Part shown: piece after piece, positions 33,255 through 43,367 of the stretch
Position numbering within the stretch: the first letter of the stretch is position 1
How the letters are laid out: the number at the start of each line of letters is the position of its first letter
Assembly (NCBI RefSeq): GCF_019175385.1
Contig: NC_083346.1
Coordinates: 90,836,333 to 90,900,332, forward strand
Source: Lycium barbarum
Taxonomy: Eukaryota > Streptophyta > Magnoliopsida > Solanales > Solanaceae
Direction: 5' to 3'
DNA length: 64,000 nucleotides
Program-made: the position numbers and the translations under genes
The notes under the pieces: generated by a model
Database searches by the model: none
Seen by the model: only the letters and a program-made list of their open reading frames with translations
Told to the model about the DNA's origin: nothing

Positions 33255-33272
33255 CTAGGCTCACAAGCCTAG
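33255..33272 (+). other. LINE C terminal hairpin before poly(A)
   Basis: CTAGGC-TCACAA-GCCTAG, a perfect 6-bp stem in the shared 3' tail. The A16 tract begins 13 nt later at 33285. Confidence 0.75.
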
Positions 33273-33300
33273 TGGACTTTGCTTAAAAAAAAAAAAAAAA

Positions 33301-33313
33301 CTAATAGAGGGGG
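33301..33313 (+). repeat. Shared target-site copy 7
   Basis: CTAATAGAGGGGG after the poly(A) of LINE C. It marks the right edge of the insertion array. Confidence 0.75.
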
Positions 33314-33673
33314 GAAACACATGTTTTGTGCAGGTTCTAGAACCATACAATTTTATTTTTTTCTATACGACGCATAAGCTTTTACATCTCGCCCCAAATT
33401 TTCTCCTCCATAAGGGGTATTAATTAGCACATTAGCTTGTCATCTCCCTAAATCCTACATATAATGTATAAATACACCATTATGGGTGTTGAATAAATAA
33501 ATGGTTTTCCACCATAATATGATAGATATACGCTTTACATCTTCTAGATGATATCCAGATTGTGGACAAAGAGAATTCATCTGATTCGTGAGGATATCCG
33601 ACAACTGGTAATTCAAGTTGTCATTGCTGCAGATCCACTTCCTCAATAAAAACCCGTAAGTCTCCTAATTAGG
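33314..33673. other. Unassigned AT-rich stretch
   Basis: No gene is supported. This is the sequence to the right of the retro-insertion array and left of the RTE tail. A TATAAATACA motif lies near 33469. Confidence 0.4.
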
Positions 33674-36440
33674 TACATCAACAACAACAAGATATCTAGT
33701 GTAATCCAGTGGGGTTTGGGGAGGGTAGAGTGTACACAAACCTTACCCCTACCATGGATGTAGAGAGGCTGTTTCCGAAAGACTCTCAACTCAACGAAAA
33801 GCATACCTCATCAGTTCGAAAAAGGAAATAACAACAGTAACACATTCATGGGAAAATACTAAATAAAGCATGACAAAGCAGTCGGGAAAAGGAAAAAAAT
33901 AACGTAACTACCATAAAATCATATGCCAATCAAAGTACAAGACACAACAAATAATAACAGGAATCAAAGGACAATGAACTACAAGAGTAAAATGAAAAGT
34001 GACACGCACAACTACTTACTAACGAAACGTGACACGCACAACTACCTACTAGCCTTCTACCTGATCCGTGTGTTCCACAACCTCATATCTAAGGTCATGT
34101 CCTCGGTAAGCTGAAACTGTGTCATGTCCTGTCTAATCACCTCTCTCCAATACTTCTTCGGCCTACCTCTACCCCTTCTGAAACCATCCATACTAACCTC
34201 TCACACCTCCGCACTAGCACATCTACGCATCTCTTCTGTACATTCCCGAACCATCTCAGACTCGATTTTCTCATCTTTTCCTCTACCGAGGCCAACCCCT
34301 TGTACCGAAATCTTCATTTGTAATCTTACCTCTCCTCATATGCCCATACATCCACTGCGACATCCTCATTTCCTCTACGTTCTTCTTCTGAACGTGAGAG
34401 TTCTTTACTGGCCATCACTCCGCCCCATTCAACATAGTTGGTCTAACACCACTTTGTAGAATTTTCCTTTAAGTTTCGGCGACACCTTCTTATCACACAA
34501 GACTCCGGATGCAAGCCTCTATTTCATCCATCCTGCACCAATAAAATGTGTGGCATCTTCATCAATCTCCCCGTTTTCTTGGATAATAGATCCAAGATAC
34601 TTGAAATTTTCCCTCTTTTGAATGAGCTGGGCATCAAGTCTCACGTCCATACCATCCTCGTGTGCTACTCCACTGAACCTGTACTCCATCTATTCTGTCT
34701 TGGTCCTACTTAATCTAAACTCTTTAGATTCCAGGGTCTGTCTCCAAACCTCCAGCTTCGCGTTAACTCCGCCGCGAGTCTCATCAATCAAAACTATGTC
34801 ATCTGCAAATAACATATATCAAGGCACCTCACCTTGAATTTGTCGTGTCAAAACATCCATCACCAGAGCAAATAAAAACAGGCTAAGGGATGACCCCTGG
34901 TGCAACCCTATCACAACTGGGAAGTGCTCGGAGTCTCGTTCTACTATCTTTATCCTGGTCTTGGCTCCATTATACATGTCCTTGATCACCCTAGTGTATA
35001 TCATAGGTACACCACTAGCCTCCAAGAATCTTCATAGAACCTCCTTTGGAACTTTGTCGTATGCCTTTTGTAGGTCGATGAACACCATATGTAAGTCCTA
35101 CTTCCTCTCCCTGTACTGCTTCACCAATCTTCTCAACAGATGAATGGCTTCTGTAGTCGAATGCCTCGACATGAATCTGAGTTGATTGTTCGAAATAGAC
35201 ACACCTCTTCTCACCCTCATCTCCACCACTCTCTTCCACACTTTCATAGTATGGATCAGCAGCTTGATCCCCTATAATTTTTACAATTTTGAATGTTTCC
35301 CTTGCTCTTGTACAAAGGTATCATCGTACTCCACTTCCATTCCTCTGGCATTTTTGTCATCCTAAAGACGACATTAAACAACCCAGTTAGCCATTCCATA
35401 CTTGTCCTGCTCGCGCACTTCTAAAATTCCACCAGGATCTCGTCAGGCCCGATCGCTCTTCCCTGCGTATCCTACGAATAACCCCTTGACCTCCTCAACT
35501 GTAATACGCCTACAATACCTAAAATTGTGAAGCCTCTTATAATGCTCCAGCTCTCCCAACACAATGACTTTGTCCCTTCTTCATTCAAGAGTTTATGAAA
35601 GTATTCCTGCCATCTCCGTCTAATGAGTGCGTCCTCGACCAATACATTGTCTTCCTCGTCTTTGATGTATTTCACTTGATCCTGGTCTTGAGCCTTCCTT
35701 TCTCTCACCTTGGCTAGCCTGTACGACTTCTTATCCCCACCTTTGTCCTCTAGTTCCAAATACAAATGTTGGAAAGAAGACGTTTTTGCTGTCGTCACCA
35801 CTAACTTCACCTCCTTCCTCGCTATTTTATATCGTTCCCTATTCGTCTACTTATCCTCCTCGTCCTTGCTCTCCACTAACATCGCATAAGCAACTTTCTT
35901 TGCTTCTATTTTCCCTTGAACTTCTCCATTCCATAACCAATCCCCGCGATGTTCACTAAAGTTACCCCTCAGGACCTCTAACACATCTCTCGTTGCTTCC
36001 ATGATGCAACTATTTGTCCCATCCTACATGCTGCTAGCATCCCTAGTACTCCCCCATCCCCCATCTCTATCAACTTTTTCCCCATCTTCTAGGCTTTCGC
36101 CGCCGTCAAACCACCACATTTGATCCTTGGTCGGTCACCCACCACCCTCTTCTTCTTCTTCCTCTTAATCTCCAAATCCATTGCCAAGAGCTAATACTAG
36201 GTTGTATGATTTTGGCTAGGGATAACCTTGTAGTCTCTACATAGACCTCTGTTACCCTGCCTAAGTAGTGAGTAGTCTATTTGCGCCTTATTTGCAAAAT
36301 CCAAAAGCGAGACACCTCCATCGTTTCTATCCCCAAAACCAAAACCTTCGTGCATACCATCATAACCCCTTGAAGCTGCCTCAATATGGCTATTGAAATC
36401 TCCTATGAAAAACTTCTCGGAGAGCGAAACACAATATCAT
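33674..36440 (-). mobile_element. RTE-clade LINE, decayed, minus strand
   Basis: Fragments in several frames give the domain order on the minus strand. Endonuclease near 36230-36420 (FFIGDFNSHIEAASRGYD). Linker near 35540-35810 ([35 protein letters not shown]). RT near 34700-35240 ([38 protein letters not shown]). The 3' end (33690-33800) is the well-known plant RTE/SINE tail: GAGAGTCTTTCGGAAACAGC, GGTAAGGTTTGTGTACAC and a final TTGTTGTTGTTGATG run. It is full of stops and frameshifts. Confidence 0.85.
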
Positions 36441-36916
36441 CCAAATCCTCCTAAAAGCGCCTATTTTCCTCCTCGCCAAGCCCGCTTGTGGAGCATGTGC
36501 ACAAGTCTCATAATTAGGTATTTCGAGTACATAATACATTGTTTTCAGAGCCATATATTCCGGTTGTTGACATGATTAGTATGCAAAACATTATAACAAT
36601 CCAATCCCTGTTTTGAGCATTTTTACTTAATTTCATATTTTGATGCTATATTTTATAAAGTTTCCATGATAAGTGTCCTGGGGAGAGGGGGGGGGGGGGG
36701 TTGTATATCATTTTATGCAAAAACAAAAGAAGGGGAGGGCTAGACCATACCCCTGATATACATACACAGATTTTGCTCAACTCCTTCCTAAGAGAATGTT
36801 AAACCTAGTTAACTGTACATTCTCTAGTATATACTGTTATCTACATAGTTTAGTACACAAAAAAGTTAGCTTTGTCATATCTTATCCTCATGCTAGGCAT
36901 TTGTCTTTGATCCAAA
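36441..36916. other. Unassigned stretch with a G14 run
   Basis: No gene is supported. A homopolymer run of 14 G lies at 36687-36700, next to GGGGAGA. The part after about 36710 is probably the 3' UTR of the LINE remnant on the minus strand. Confidence 0.45.
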
Positions 36917-37729
36917 TTATAAGATCTCATGGCTCCTCTTGGCATTTGTTGAGTATCCTGAATTATGATGGGATTTTTCCAGTGTTGTAGAATGCTTTGC
37001 TAAGTAGTTTGCCACCTGGTTTCCTTCTCTAAAATAGTGTTGGACAGTTGACTCTTGTTGATCAACCATTTCAGTGGTATCTTCAATGATGTCCTTAATT
37101 ATTAGATTTCTAGTGGTCCTGTTTTTCAACATTTCCACTACAATTAATGAATCAGATTCAATACAACAATTCTTATATCCATTGTCCTGTATCCACTGAC
37201 CAACATATCTTATGGTCATTTCTTCAACCATGTTATGATTAATGCCTTTAATAGGAACAGAAAAAGCAAAAATCAATCTTCCACAGTAATCTCTGGCTAT
37301 TCCTCCAATTCCAGCTCTGTTAGAGTTCTCTATATAGCTTTCATCAGTGTTGATCTTTATCTTTCCAGTTTGTGGCATGTTCCATATCACATTGTTGATG
37401 CTAGCCTTTGGTTTGAGCTTTTCCAAAACTTCACATAGTTGGTGCCACTCTAAATCTAGCTTAAACTTGGGAAATGCTTTATTCATAGTTGCTTTCAAAT
37501 ACCATAGAACTTGTTGCTGAATGCTTCTTATGTAAAATCTTCTTTGATACTCATATATGCAAGCACATCTTGTAGTCCACATGGCCCAGCAAATGATAAT
37601 TTGAACAGTATGGATGATCATCGTGTGCCTTTCATTTTTACTCTGAGTCAGCCACCATTCATGTAGAAAAGCTCTAGTAGGCTTGATCTAAAAGATGATT
37701 CCTAGAGGTTGAGCATAAAACTAATGCAG
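36917..37729 (-). pseudogene. 3' part of an L1-type LINE ORF2: RNase H domain
   Basis: A 234-codon open frame (36917-37621). It ends the zf-RVT/linker part (WAMWTTRCACIYEYQ) and continues into an RVT_3 RNase H domain: KIKINTDESYIENSNRAGIG, where the usual DGA after the first Asp reads DES; then CCIESDSLIVVEML and HYFREGNQVANYLAKHS. The upstream ORF2 sequence is cut off by the solo LTR (37735) and then the CACTA element (40156), so the rest of this LINE, if kept, lies beyond the window. It differs from LINEs A-C. Confidence 0.8.
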
Positions 37730-37734
37730 GATCA

Positions 37735-40140
37735 TGTCACGACCCAACTAGTGGGCCATGACGGGTACCCGGAGCTGGCTACCGAGCACCACTCATCATG
37801 CCAACTATCATACCCCACTTGAACATATATATGAAATTTCTCAAATCAAGACTTATTATGAATAATCACTACATACCTCCCAAAAACATATATATAACCA
37901 TAGGCCCCATAAGGCTACAAAAATAATGTACAAGACATACACTAAGGAGGTCACATAACACTTATTACCCACACATAAGTATCTATGAGCCTCTAACTGG
38001 AATACTGAAATCACAAGGGCGGGACAGGACCCCGCCATGCCCCAATATGTACAAAAAAGAATATACCAATAGGCTGCACCTCCGGAGTAGTGGGGTGCTC
38101 CTATAAATCTATTGAGTAAGCTTCTGAGCATCTGAACTGTCTCCCTGTCTACCCGTGGGCATGAACACATCATCCATAAAAGAAAAGGACGTCAGTACGA
38201 ACAATGTACTGAGTATGTAAGGCATGTATATCAACATAATAAAGAGGTAAGAGAACATGAGACGAAGAGATAACCTGTAACGGATTGCCTCTTAAGGCAG
38301 AGTCATGCATGCTACTCTTAATAGTAAACATCATCATATCATGTATACATATAGAAACTGCTCGACCATATAGGTGCGGTGTGAACATTATTAGCCCGCG
38401 TCTGAGCCTCCCATGTCCGGGGTAAACGTCTCAACCCGCCCACTAGTGGTGCTGCCCGGCCATAAAGGCACGGTGTGATCTTTATCATAGCTGCCAACTA
38501 CGCCTATTGTAGTGGTGACTGCCCAGCCAACTACGCACGGTGTGATCATACATAAAAATAACATAAAGTATGCATGAGAGCTCAAGTAAAATCTATAACT
38601 CTATCGGAGTAACTTAAGGTCGGGAACCTCCGATTACATTATGGAATAATCATCATCGCTATGTCTCACCTTGAAGGAGATAACATTATGAGCTGAGGCA
38701 ACAACAAGAAATAACATCAATGAAATCATGAAGATAAAAATATCAAGATTATCATAGTATCATTATCACCATCATTATCATGGGGCATATCTCATCTCTA
38801 TCTCATAAGAAGCTCTTAATAATCTTTAACTTTCATCTTTTGGGAGGTAAGAAGGTCATGGAATATATGGAAGGTAGTAATATAAGAGTCATGCCTTAAC
38901 GAAAGAAAGGGACTAGCCTTACATACCTTTACGTCTCCTTAACAACTAAGCGTTCTCCTTCCAAGCTCACAACTCTACATTCAAGAGAATTTGTACTACA
39001 TTAGATCATTAGAAACATGCTTAAGGTTAAGCTAAGGCGACTAAGGGCTAACGAAAATCGGGTAGCATTTCATTTATTTTAATAACTTCCTCCATATTAA
39101 TAAACAACTCCCAAATATCAATAAAAACACCCATAATATTATAATCAATAAACTTCTTCAATTTAAACATTATTCAATCCTCACAATTTCCTTTCAAATC
39201 ATTCACAACTATACCTACAACCCAACACCATATTCCTTCTCATATAGTACTTCCTCAACATTATTAGCATCATTCATAACAAGGTTATACTCATCTCACA
39301 CTAAGAATCATGACTTAAAAGAACTTACTACCCAAAATACCATTACTTCCATATTTGAGCTCATATTCTACATTCTTCTCTAATCCAAGTCCTTCAACCA
39401 CTCAATACCTTCAATAACATGAAACAAGTGTAAAACTCACCTTTTATTATGTAGGAATCGTCTTTGGATGAATATACTTCACTTGAGAAAACCCCAACTT
39501 CAATTCCAAAGGAAACCTTGGATTCCACAAACCCTAGCGATCTTCTCTACACTTGATTCTACCAATTCTTGGTGTTTTATCCTTGATTGCTCTTGGATAT
39601 GTGTTAATATAGTGGAGGGAATATTCTAAAGTTTCCATAGCTTGTGGAGAAGGTGGGATATGAAAAATAAGAACAAGGGTTGTCTATTTATAGCTGGAAC
39701 TGGAATATTCCAGAGAGGCGGTTCGACGAGCAGGTCGACGATCCGACGACGTGTCGACGGTCCGTCAACTTGCGCCTGCAGATTGCAGATTACAGAAACA
39801 TGTTGACGGTGCACAGTGATGGTCCGACGACATGTCGACGGCCCGTTGGCACTGATTGATGTCTGCAGAATTTCCTGAATCAGTTCAGATTTCGTCGATT
39901 CGATCCATTCGACTTTTAATCCTGTAAATTACCAGGAATACCTGCTGGTACATTTGTACACGGAGTAAGACACTCTCTACCTTAACTTTCTCCAACGAGC
40001 CCTCTTCTCTTGCCTCAGATGTCTTTGGAATCTTAATTAGAATCATTAAGTATCCCTTGTTACTTGTAGGGACATCATATACACCTTAACATGCGTTAGT
40101 CTGTTCACCACACAACAACTCAAAATTTCGAGGTGTAACA
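37735..40140 (-). mobile_element. Solo LTR, gypsy-type
   Basis: This 2.4-kb LTR reads TGTTACACC ... GGGTCGTGACA on the minus strand, with perfect 5-bp target duplications GATCA (37730-37734 and 40141-40145). It is related to the LTR at 18539-24750 (same ends, CCGGCCATAAAGGCACGGTG repeats near 38455). It has a palindromic block near 39715-39850. No coding region. Confidence 0.85.
39715..39850. repeat. Palindromic block in the 37735-40140 solo LTR
   Basis: GACGGTCCGTC (39756-39766) and several GTCGACGG/CCGACGAC half-dyads. It lies about 290-425 bases from the LTR start on the minus strand, as in the other LTRs. Confidence 0.75.
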
Positions 40141-40155
40141 GATCACTCTGAAAGA

Positions 40156-40540
40156 CACTACTAAAAAACTGCTGAAAAGCGACCTACAAAAACCAACATC
40201 AATGAGATCGGTAAAAAAGCGACCTTATGAAGTCGGTATAATCTTTTTATTTTACAAAAACCAACCTCAGTAGGTCGCTAATTTAATAATAAATTCTTAA
40301 AAATACATTACCGACTCGAAAACTTGACCCGTGAAACAATACCAGCCACACGAGGTCGGTAAGTATTTTCAAGAAATTAAATATATAATTAATTGGGCAA
40401 CGACATGTGGTGGGAATACATAATTAAAAAAAATCTAAAGTAATTCTACAATTAGCGACCTCACGAAGTCGGAACATTTTTAAATAAATAATAATTAAAT
40501 TACATTAAACGACCACACGAGATCGGTAAATCAAATTAAT
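40156..40540. repeat. CACTA subterminal repeats
   Basis: At least seven copies of a GCGACCTNNNGAAGTCGGT-type motif in direct and inverted order. These are the usual transposase binding sites of CACTA ends. Confidence 0.75.
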
Positions 40541-41277
40541 ATCACGCTCTAACTTTTTCCCATTTCTCATTTCACACTCTCTCTTCTCACCGTTCTCTCT
40601 CTCTCTATATATATATATCTCTATCTTTCTCTCTCTATTCGATTTCAGCCATCGCCCATCGCCAGTGACTACCTGTTGCTCATCGTGCGCCGTCCCTAGG
40701 CCAGTCTCTGCCGTCGCCACCCACTGAAAAAAAACTCTTTTGTTCTGTCAAAGCTATTACCGGAATTAGGGCTTTAAAGATCTTCTCCTATTTGCACTGA
40801 TAAGTATCCCTCTAATTAATTATTTGATTTCTTATTTGCAATGTTGCTAGAAGAGAAAGTTTTATTATTAATTTTTTAGCTCTATTTTCTAATTGATAGT
40901 TGTGTGTTATGTTGGATTTTCATTTCTTGAGTGCATTTGTTCAGTAAATACAAATGTTAATTTACTGATTAAACATTATAATGCTTTTTCTTCCGTCTTA
41001 ATTCTAGATATTTGCAAGAAAGCATTGTAAATTGATAGATATGGCGCACTCTATGCGACAAGAGCTTGTAAAATACACCGTTTGAGGTAATTTTTTCCCT
41101 TTTTGGTATTATTTTCCCAACTATTAATGATTAATATAGATTAACATAGTTATGTGAAATTTCTATGTTTAGTTATTCAGTTCTGGCCATTTAAGGTGCT
41201 TATTCTGGACAGCTTGCTCTTCTTTTAGGATTAGATTTTAATTCTAGGGTTAGGTTTTAACTTAGTTCTTTTTGCAG

Positions 41278-41384
41278 GAACTCAAACAAGGGAGGATATT
41301 GCCTCAAGATCAGGCATTTAGAATCACTCACGTGAAGAAGAAGAACAGTGAAGAATCAGACGAATGGATTGAGGAACAGGCTAG
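41278..41384 (+). pseudogene. CACTA transposase exon (Transposase_24-like)
   Basis: An exon with acceptor TTTTTGCAG and donor CTAG|GTAGTC. It reads GRILPQDQAFRITHVKKKNS and SDEWIEEQA. This fits the FxxTHxKKD..WVDERA signature of plant En/Spm-associated transposase family proteins. The protein would be needed for transposition. The other exons are missing or moved by insertions. Confidence 0.55.
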
Positions 41385-41648
41385 GTAGTCCTACATAAGT
41401 TTAATTTAATGTCTTTTTTTTAATAGTAGTAGTATATACCTTCCTCTATAGTGGTACATTGATTTTGTTTTTTGACGGTATGCAAAGAATCTCCAAAAAA
41501 AGCTTCTTTTTTACACTTAACATTCAGTTGCATTTTGGAAGTGTAAACAATGAAGGGTTTTGAAATGAGTTCTTGAAATTCTTTCATATTGTGAGTTTCT
41601 TGATTTTTTTTTAATGATTTGCTAATTTTCTTGTTTAAATTTTCTTAA

Positions 41649-41898
41649 ATGGCTCCAAGATTTAATTTTTCTGACTGGTGGGGTAAGGATACACAAAAGG
41701 GAACACCAGTGATAGTGAAAATGGAGAACCCAAAATTTTCCATTGTTGAAATTGATGGTCCTAATAATGCATTTAAGCCAATAGAAAAAAGTAGAGGCAA
41801 AAATGCTAAACAAGTGACTTGGCTTTTGTTACTTAAAGCTAATTAAGCTGTTGGTTGTCTTGCTTGGGTTGCAACAATTTTATGGACTTTAATTGGTA
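41649..41898 (+). pseudogene. Captured fragment of a CSLC (xyloglucan glucan synthase-like) gene
   Basis: ATG at 41649 opens a 65-codon frame matching the N-terminus of CSLC family proteins (CSLC12-like), Golgi enzymes that make the glucan backbone of xyloglucan: [53 protein letters not shown]. After a TAA the match continues in frame with AVGCLAWVATILW (first membrane segment), then is lost. Only about 80 of the usual roughly 690 residues are present, with no GT2 catalytic domain. Its position between two transposase-like exons of the CACTA element suggests gene-fragment capture. Confidence 0.75.
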
Positions 41899-41977
41899 CT
41901 AGCTGACAACTTCATCCATTATAAAATTCATTAGCTCAGAAATTTTCTGTTTGAGTTACTTATTTGGAGTAACTTTT

Positions 41978-42850
41978 ATTTGCACTTAATTTGTATATTC
42001 AGTGTAATAGTAGGTTTATGATCGGCATAACAATTGTCTAATTATGATGAATTTTACAAAGAAAAAAAGATACAAGGTTTATCTGGACTAGTTCATGATT
42101 GAAAGTATAGCTGTTTTATATTATTACCTAATTCAAGTTTTTAAGAAGAGTTAGAGAAGAGTAGCACTATTTTTGGTTGAAATTTAATTAACATCCATAG
42201 TATGAACTTGTATAGACTTAGTAGGAGTGATTTTTAGTTGCAGTTTATTCATATATTCAGTGTAATAGTAGGTTTAGGATCTACACAAAAATAGTCTATT
42301 AAGATGAATTTTGTAGAGAAGAAAGGATACACGGTCTATTTAGACTAGTTTAGGATTGAAAGTATAGCTGATTAATTGATTATACTTAATTTGTATATTT
42401 CGATAGCATATGAAAGTGAAGTTTTCTATTTTATTAATACCTAATTCAAGTTTTTAAGAGAAGTTAGAGAAGAGTACCACTAATTTTGGTTAAAATTTGA
42501 TTAACATCCACAATATGAACTTGTATAGACTCATTAGGAGTAATTTTAATTTGCACTTGGTTTGTATATTTAATGTGATAGTAGGTTAAGGATCAGCATA
42601 AAAATAGACCAATTATGATGAATTTTATAGAGCAGAACGGAGAAAAGGTCTGTCTGGACTTGTTTAGGATTGAGGTGTAGTTGATTGATTAATTGCACCT
42701 AATTTGTATATTCAGTGTAACAATAGGTTACGGAACAACATAAAAATAGTCTAATGATGATGAATTTTGTAAAGAAGAAAGGATACAAAGTCTATGTAGG
42801 CTAGTTTATGATTGAAAGTATAGATGATTAAGTGATTTTACTTAATTTGT
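41978..42850. repeat. Diverged tandem repeats inside the CACTA element
   Basis: Four imperfect copies (starting near 41980, 42239, 42550 and 42700) of a unit with ATTTGTATATTCAGTGTAAT, TAGTAGGTT, GATGAATTTT and GATTGAAAGTATAG. The first two copies are about 260-310 bp; the last two are shorter, about 150 bp. Confidence 0.7.
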
Positions 42851-43027
42851 TTGTTATGCTAGAGTGCTCATCAGTCAGATTCACATATCTGTTTAGACAC
42901 ACTATTAGCTAATACTAGTTGCTTTTACTTTGAATATGCACACACACAGAGTTTGTATTAAATTGTTGAGCACTAGCTACCTGAGGAACTTGATAAATCT
43001 TCTCATCTACTTTTTCAAAAGCATGTG

Positions 43028-43358
43028 TGTTGTAAAATCAAGCTAAAAGAGTAATGACATGAAGCAAGAAGGTAGACAAGAAATGTCGAGAGCAAGAGAG
43101 AACTTTATTCATACTTCCAAGTATTGTTCAAGTATATAACTATTACATACAATCCAACTATATATATGAATACATTGAGAACACTAAAGGGTGTGTCATA
43201 AACATGGGTAATAACTATTTGGGGGTTGTAAAAATAAATTGTGGGAGCAGTGGTCATGAAGTAATGGGAGTTAGTTCCACAAAGAGTTATGAACATGAAG
43301 TAGTGGGAGTTATATGTAGAGGAGTAATAGATACCCACACATTAATATATTCATAACA
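43028..43358 (-). repeat. 3' LTR of the Copia-like element
   Basis: 331 bp. It matches 60803-61133 with scattered single changes. Followed on the plus strand by CTCCCCCTT, the complement of a polypurine tract. Confidence 0.85.
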
Positions 43359-43367
43359 CTCCCCCTT
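43359..43367 (-). other. Polypurine tract of the Copia-like element
   Basis: AAGGGGGAG on the minus strand directly before the 3' LTR. This is the usual primer for second-strand synthesis. Confidence 0.75.

Larger units (their letters stand above)
31166..33284 (+). other. LINE C long 3' region with hairpin repeats
   Basis: 2.1 kb after ORF2. It has three copies of a hairpin with the shared 16-nt loop (31204, 31751, 32094). The last two start repeat units of about 340 bp that also share the coding-like block AWKLEN ... KAIQMLCTIDP. Each hairpin is followed within 30-50 bases by a pyrimidine tract and CAG (for example TTCTTTTTTGCAG near 31826). Confidence 0.7.
18195..33300 (+). mobile_element. 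LINE C, full-length L1-type LINE split by nested LTRs
   Basis: About 8.9 kb of LINE sequence once the LTR insertion (18539-24755 with one target copy) is set aside. The 5' UTR resembles A (GAGCTTCTCTCTCTAGGCGA). ORF1, ORF2, a 2.1-kb 3' region and an A16 tail follow, then CTAATAGAGGGGGG (33301-33314). ORF2 has only two lesions that I can see, so C is the best preserved of the three. Confidence 0.9.

Noticed and set aside
34124..34837. Plus-strand frames over the RTE LINE
   Set aside because: They are antisense shadows of RT and linker segments that match on the minus strand.
36687..36700. G14 run as a G-quadruplex element
   Set aside because: It is a single homopolymer run with no separate G tracts in a regular pattern; it is more likely slippage.
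41042..41086. Short ATG frame MAHSMRQELVKYTV upstream of the transposase exon
   Set aside because: It has only 14 codons, no match to any family, and could be a first exon or nothing.
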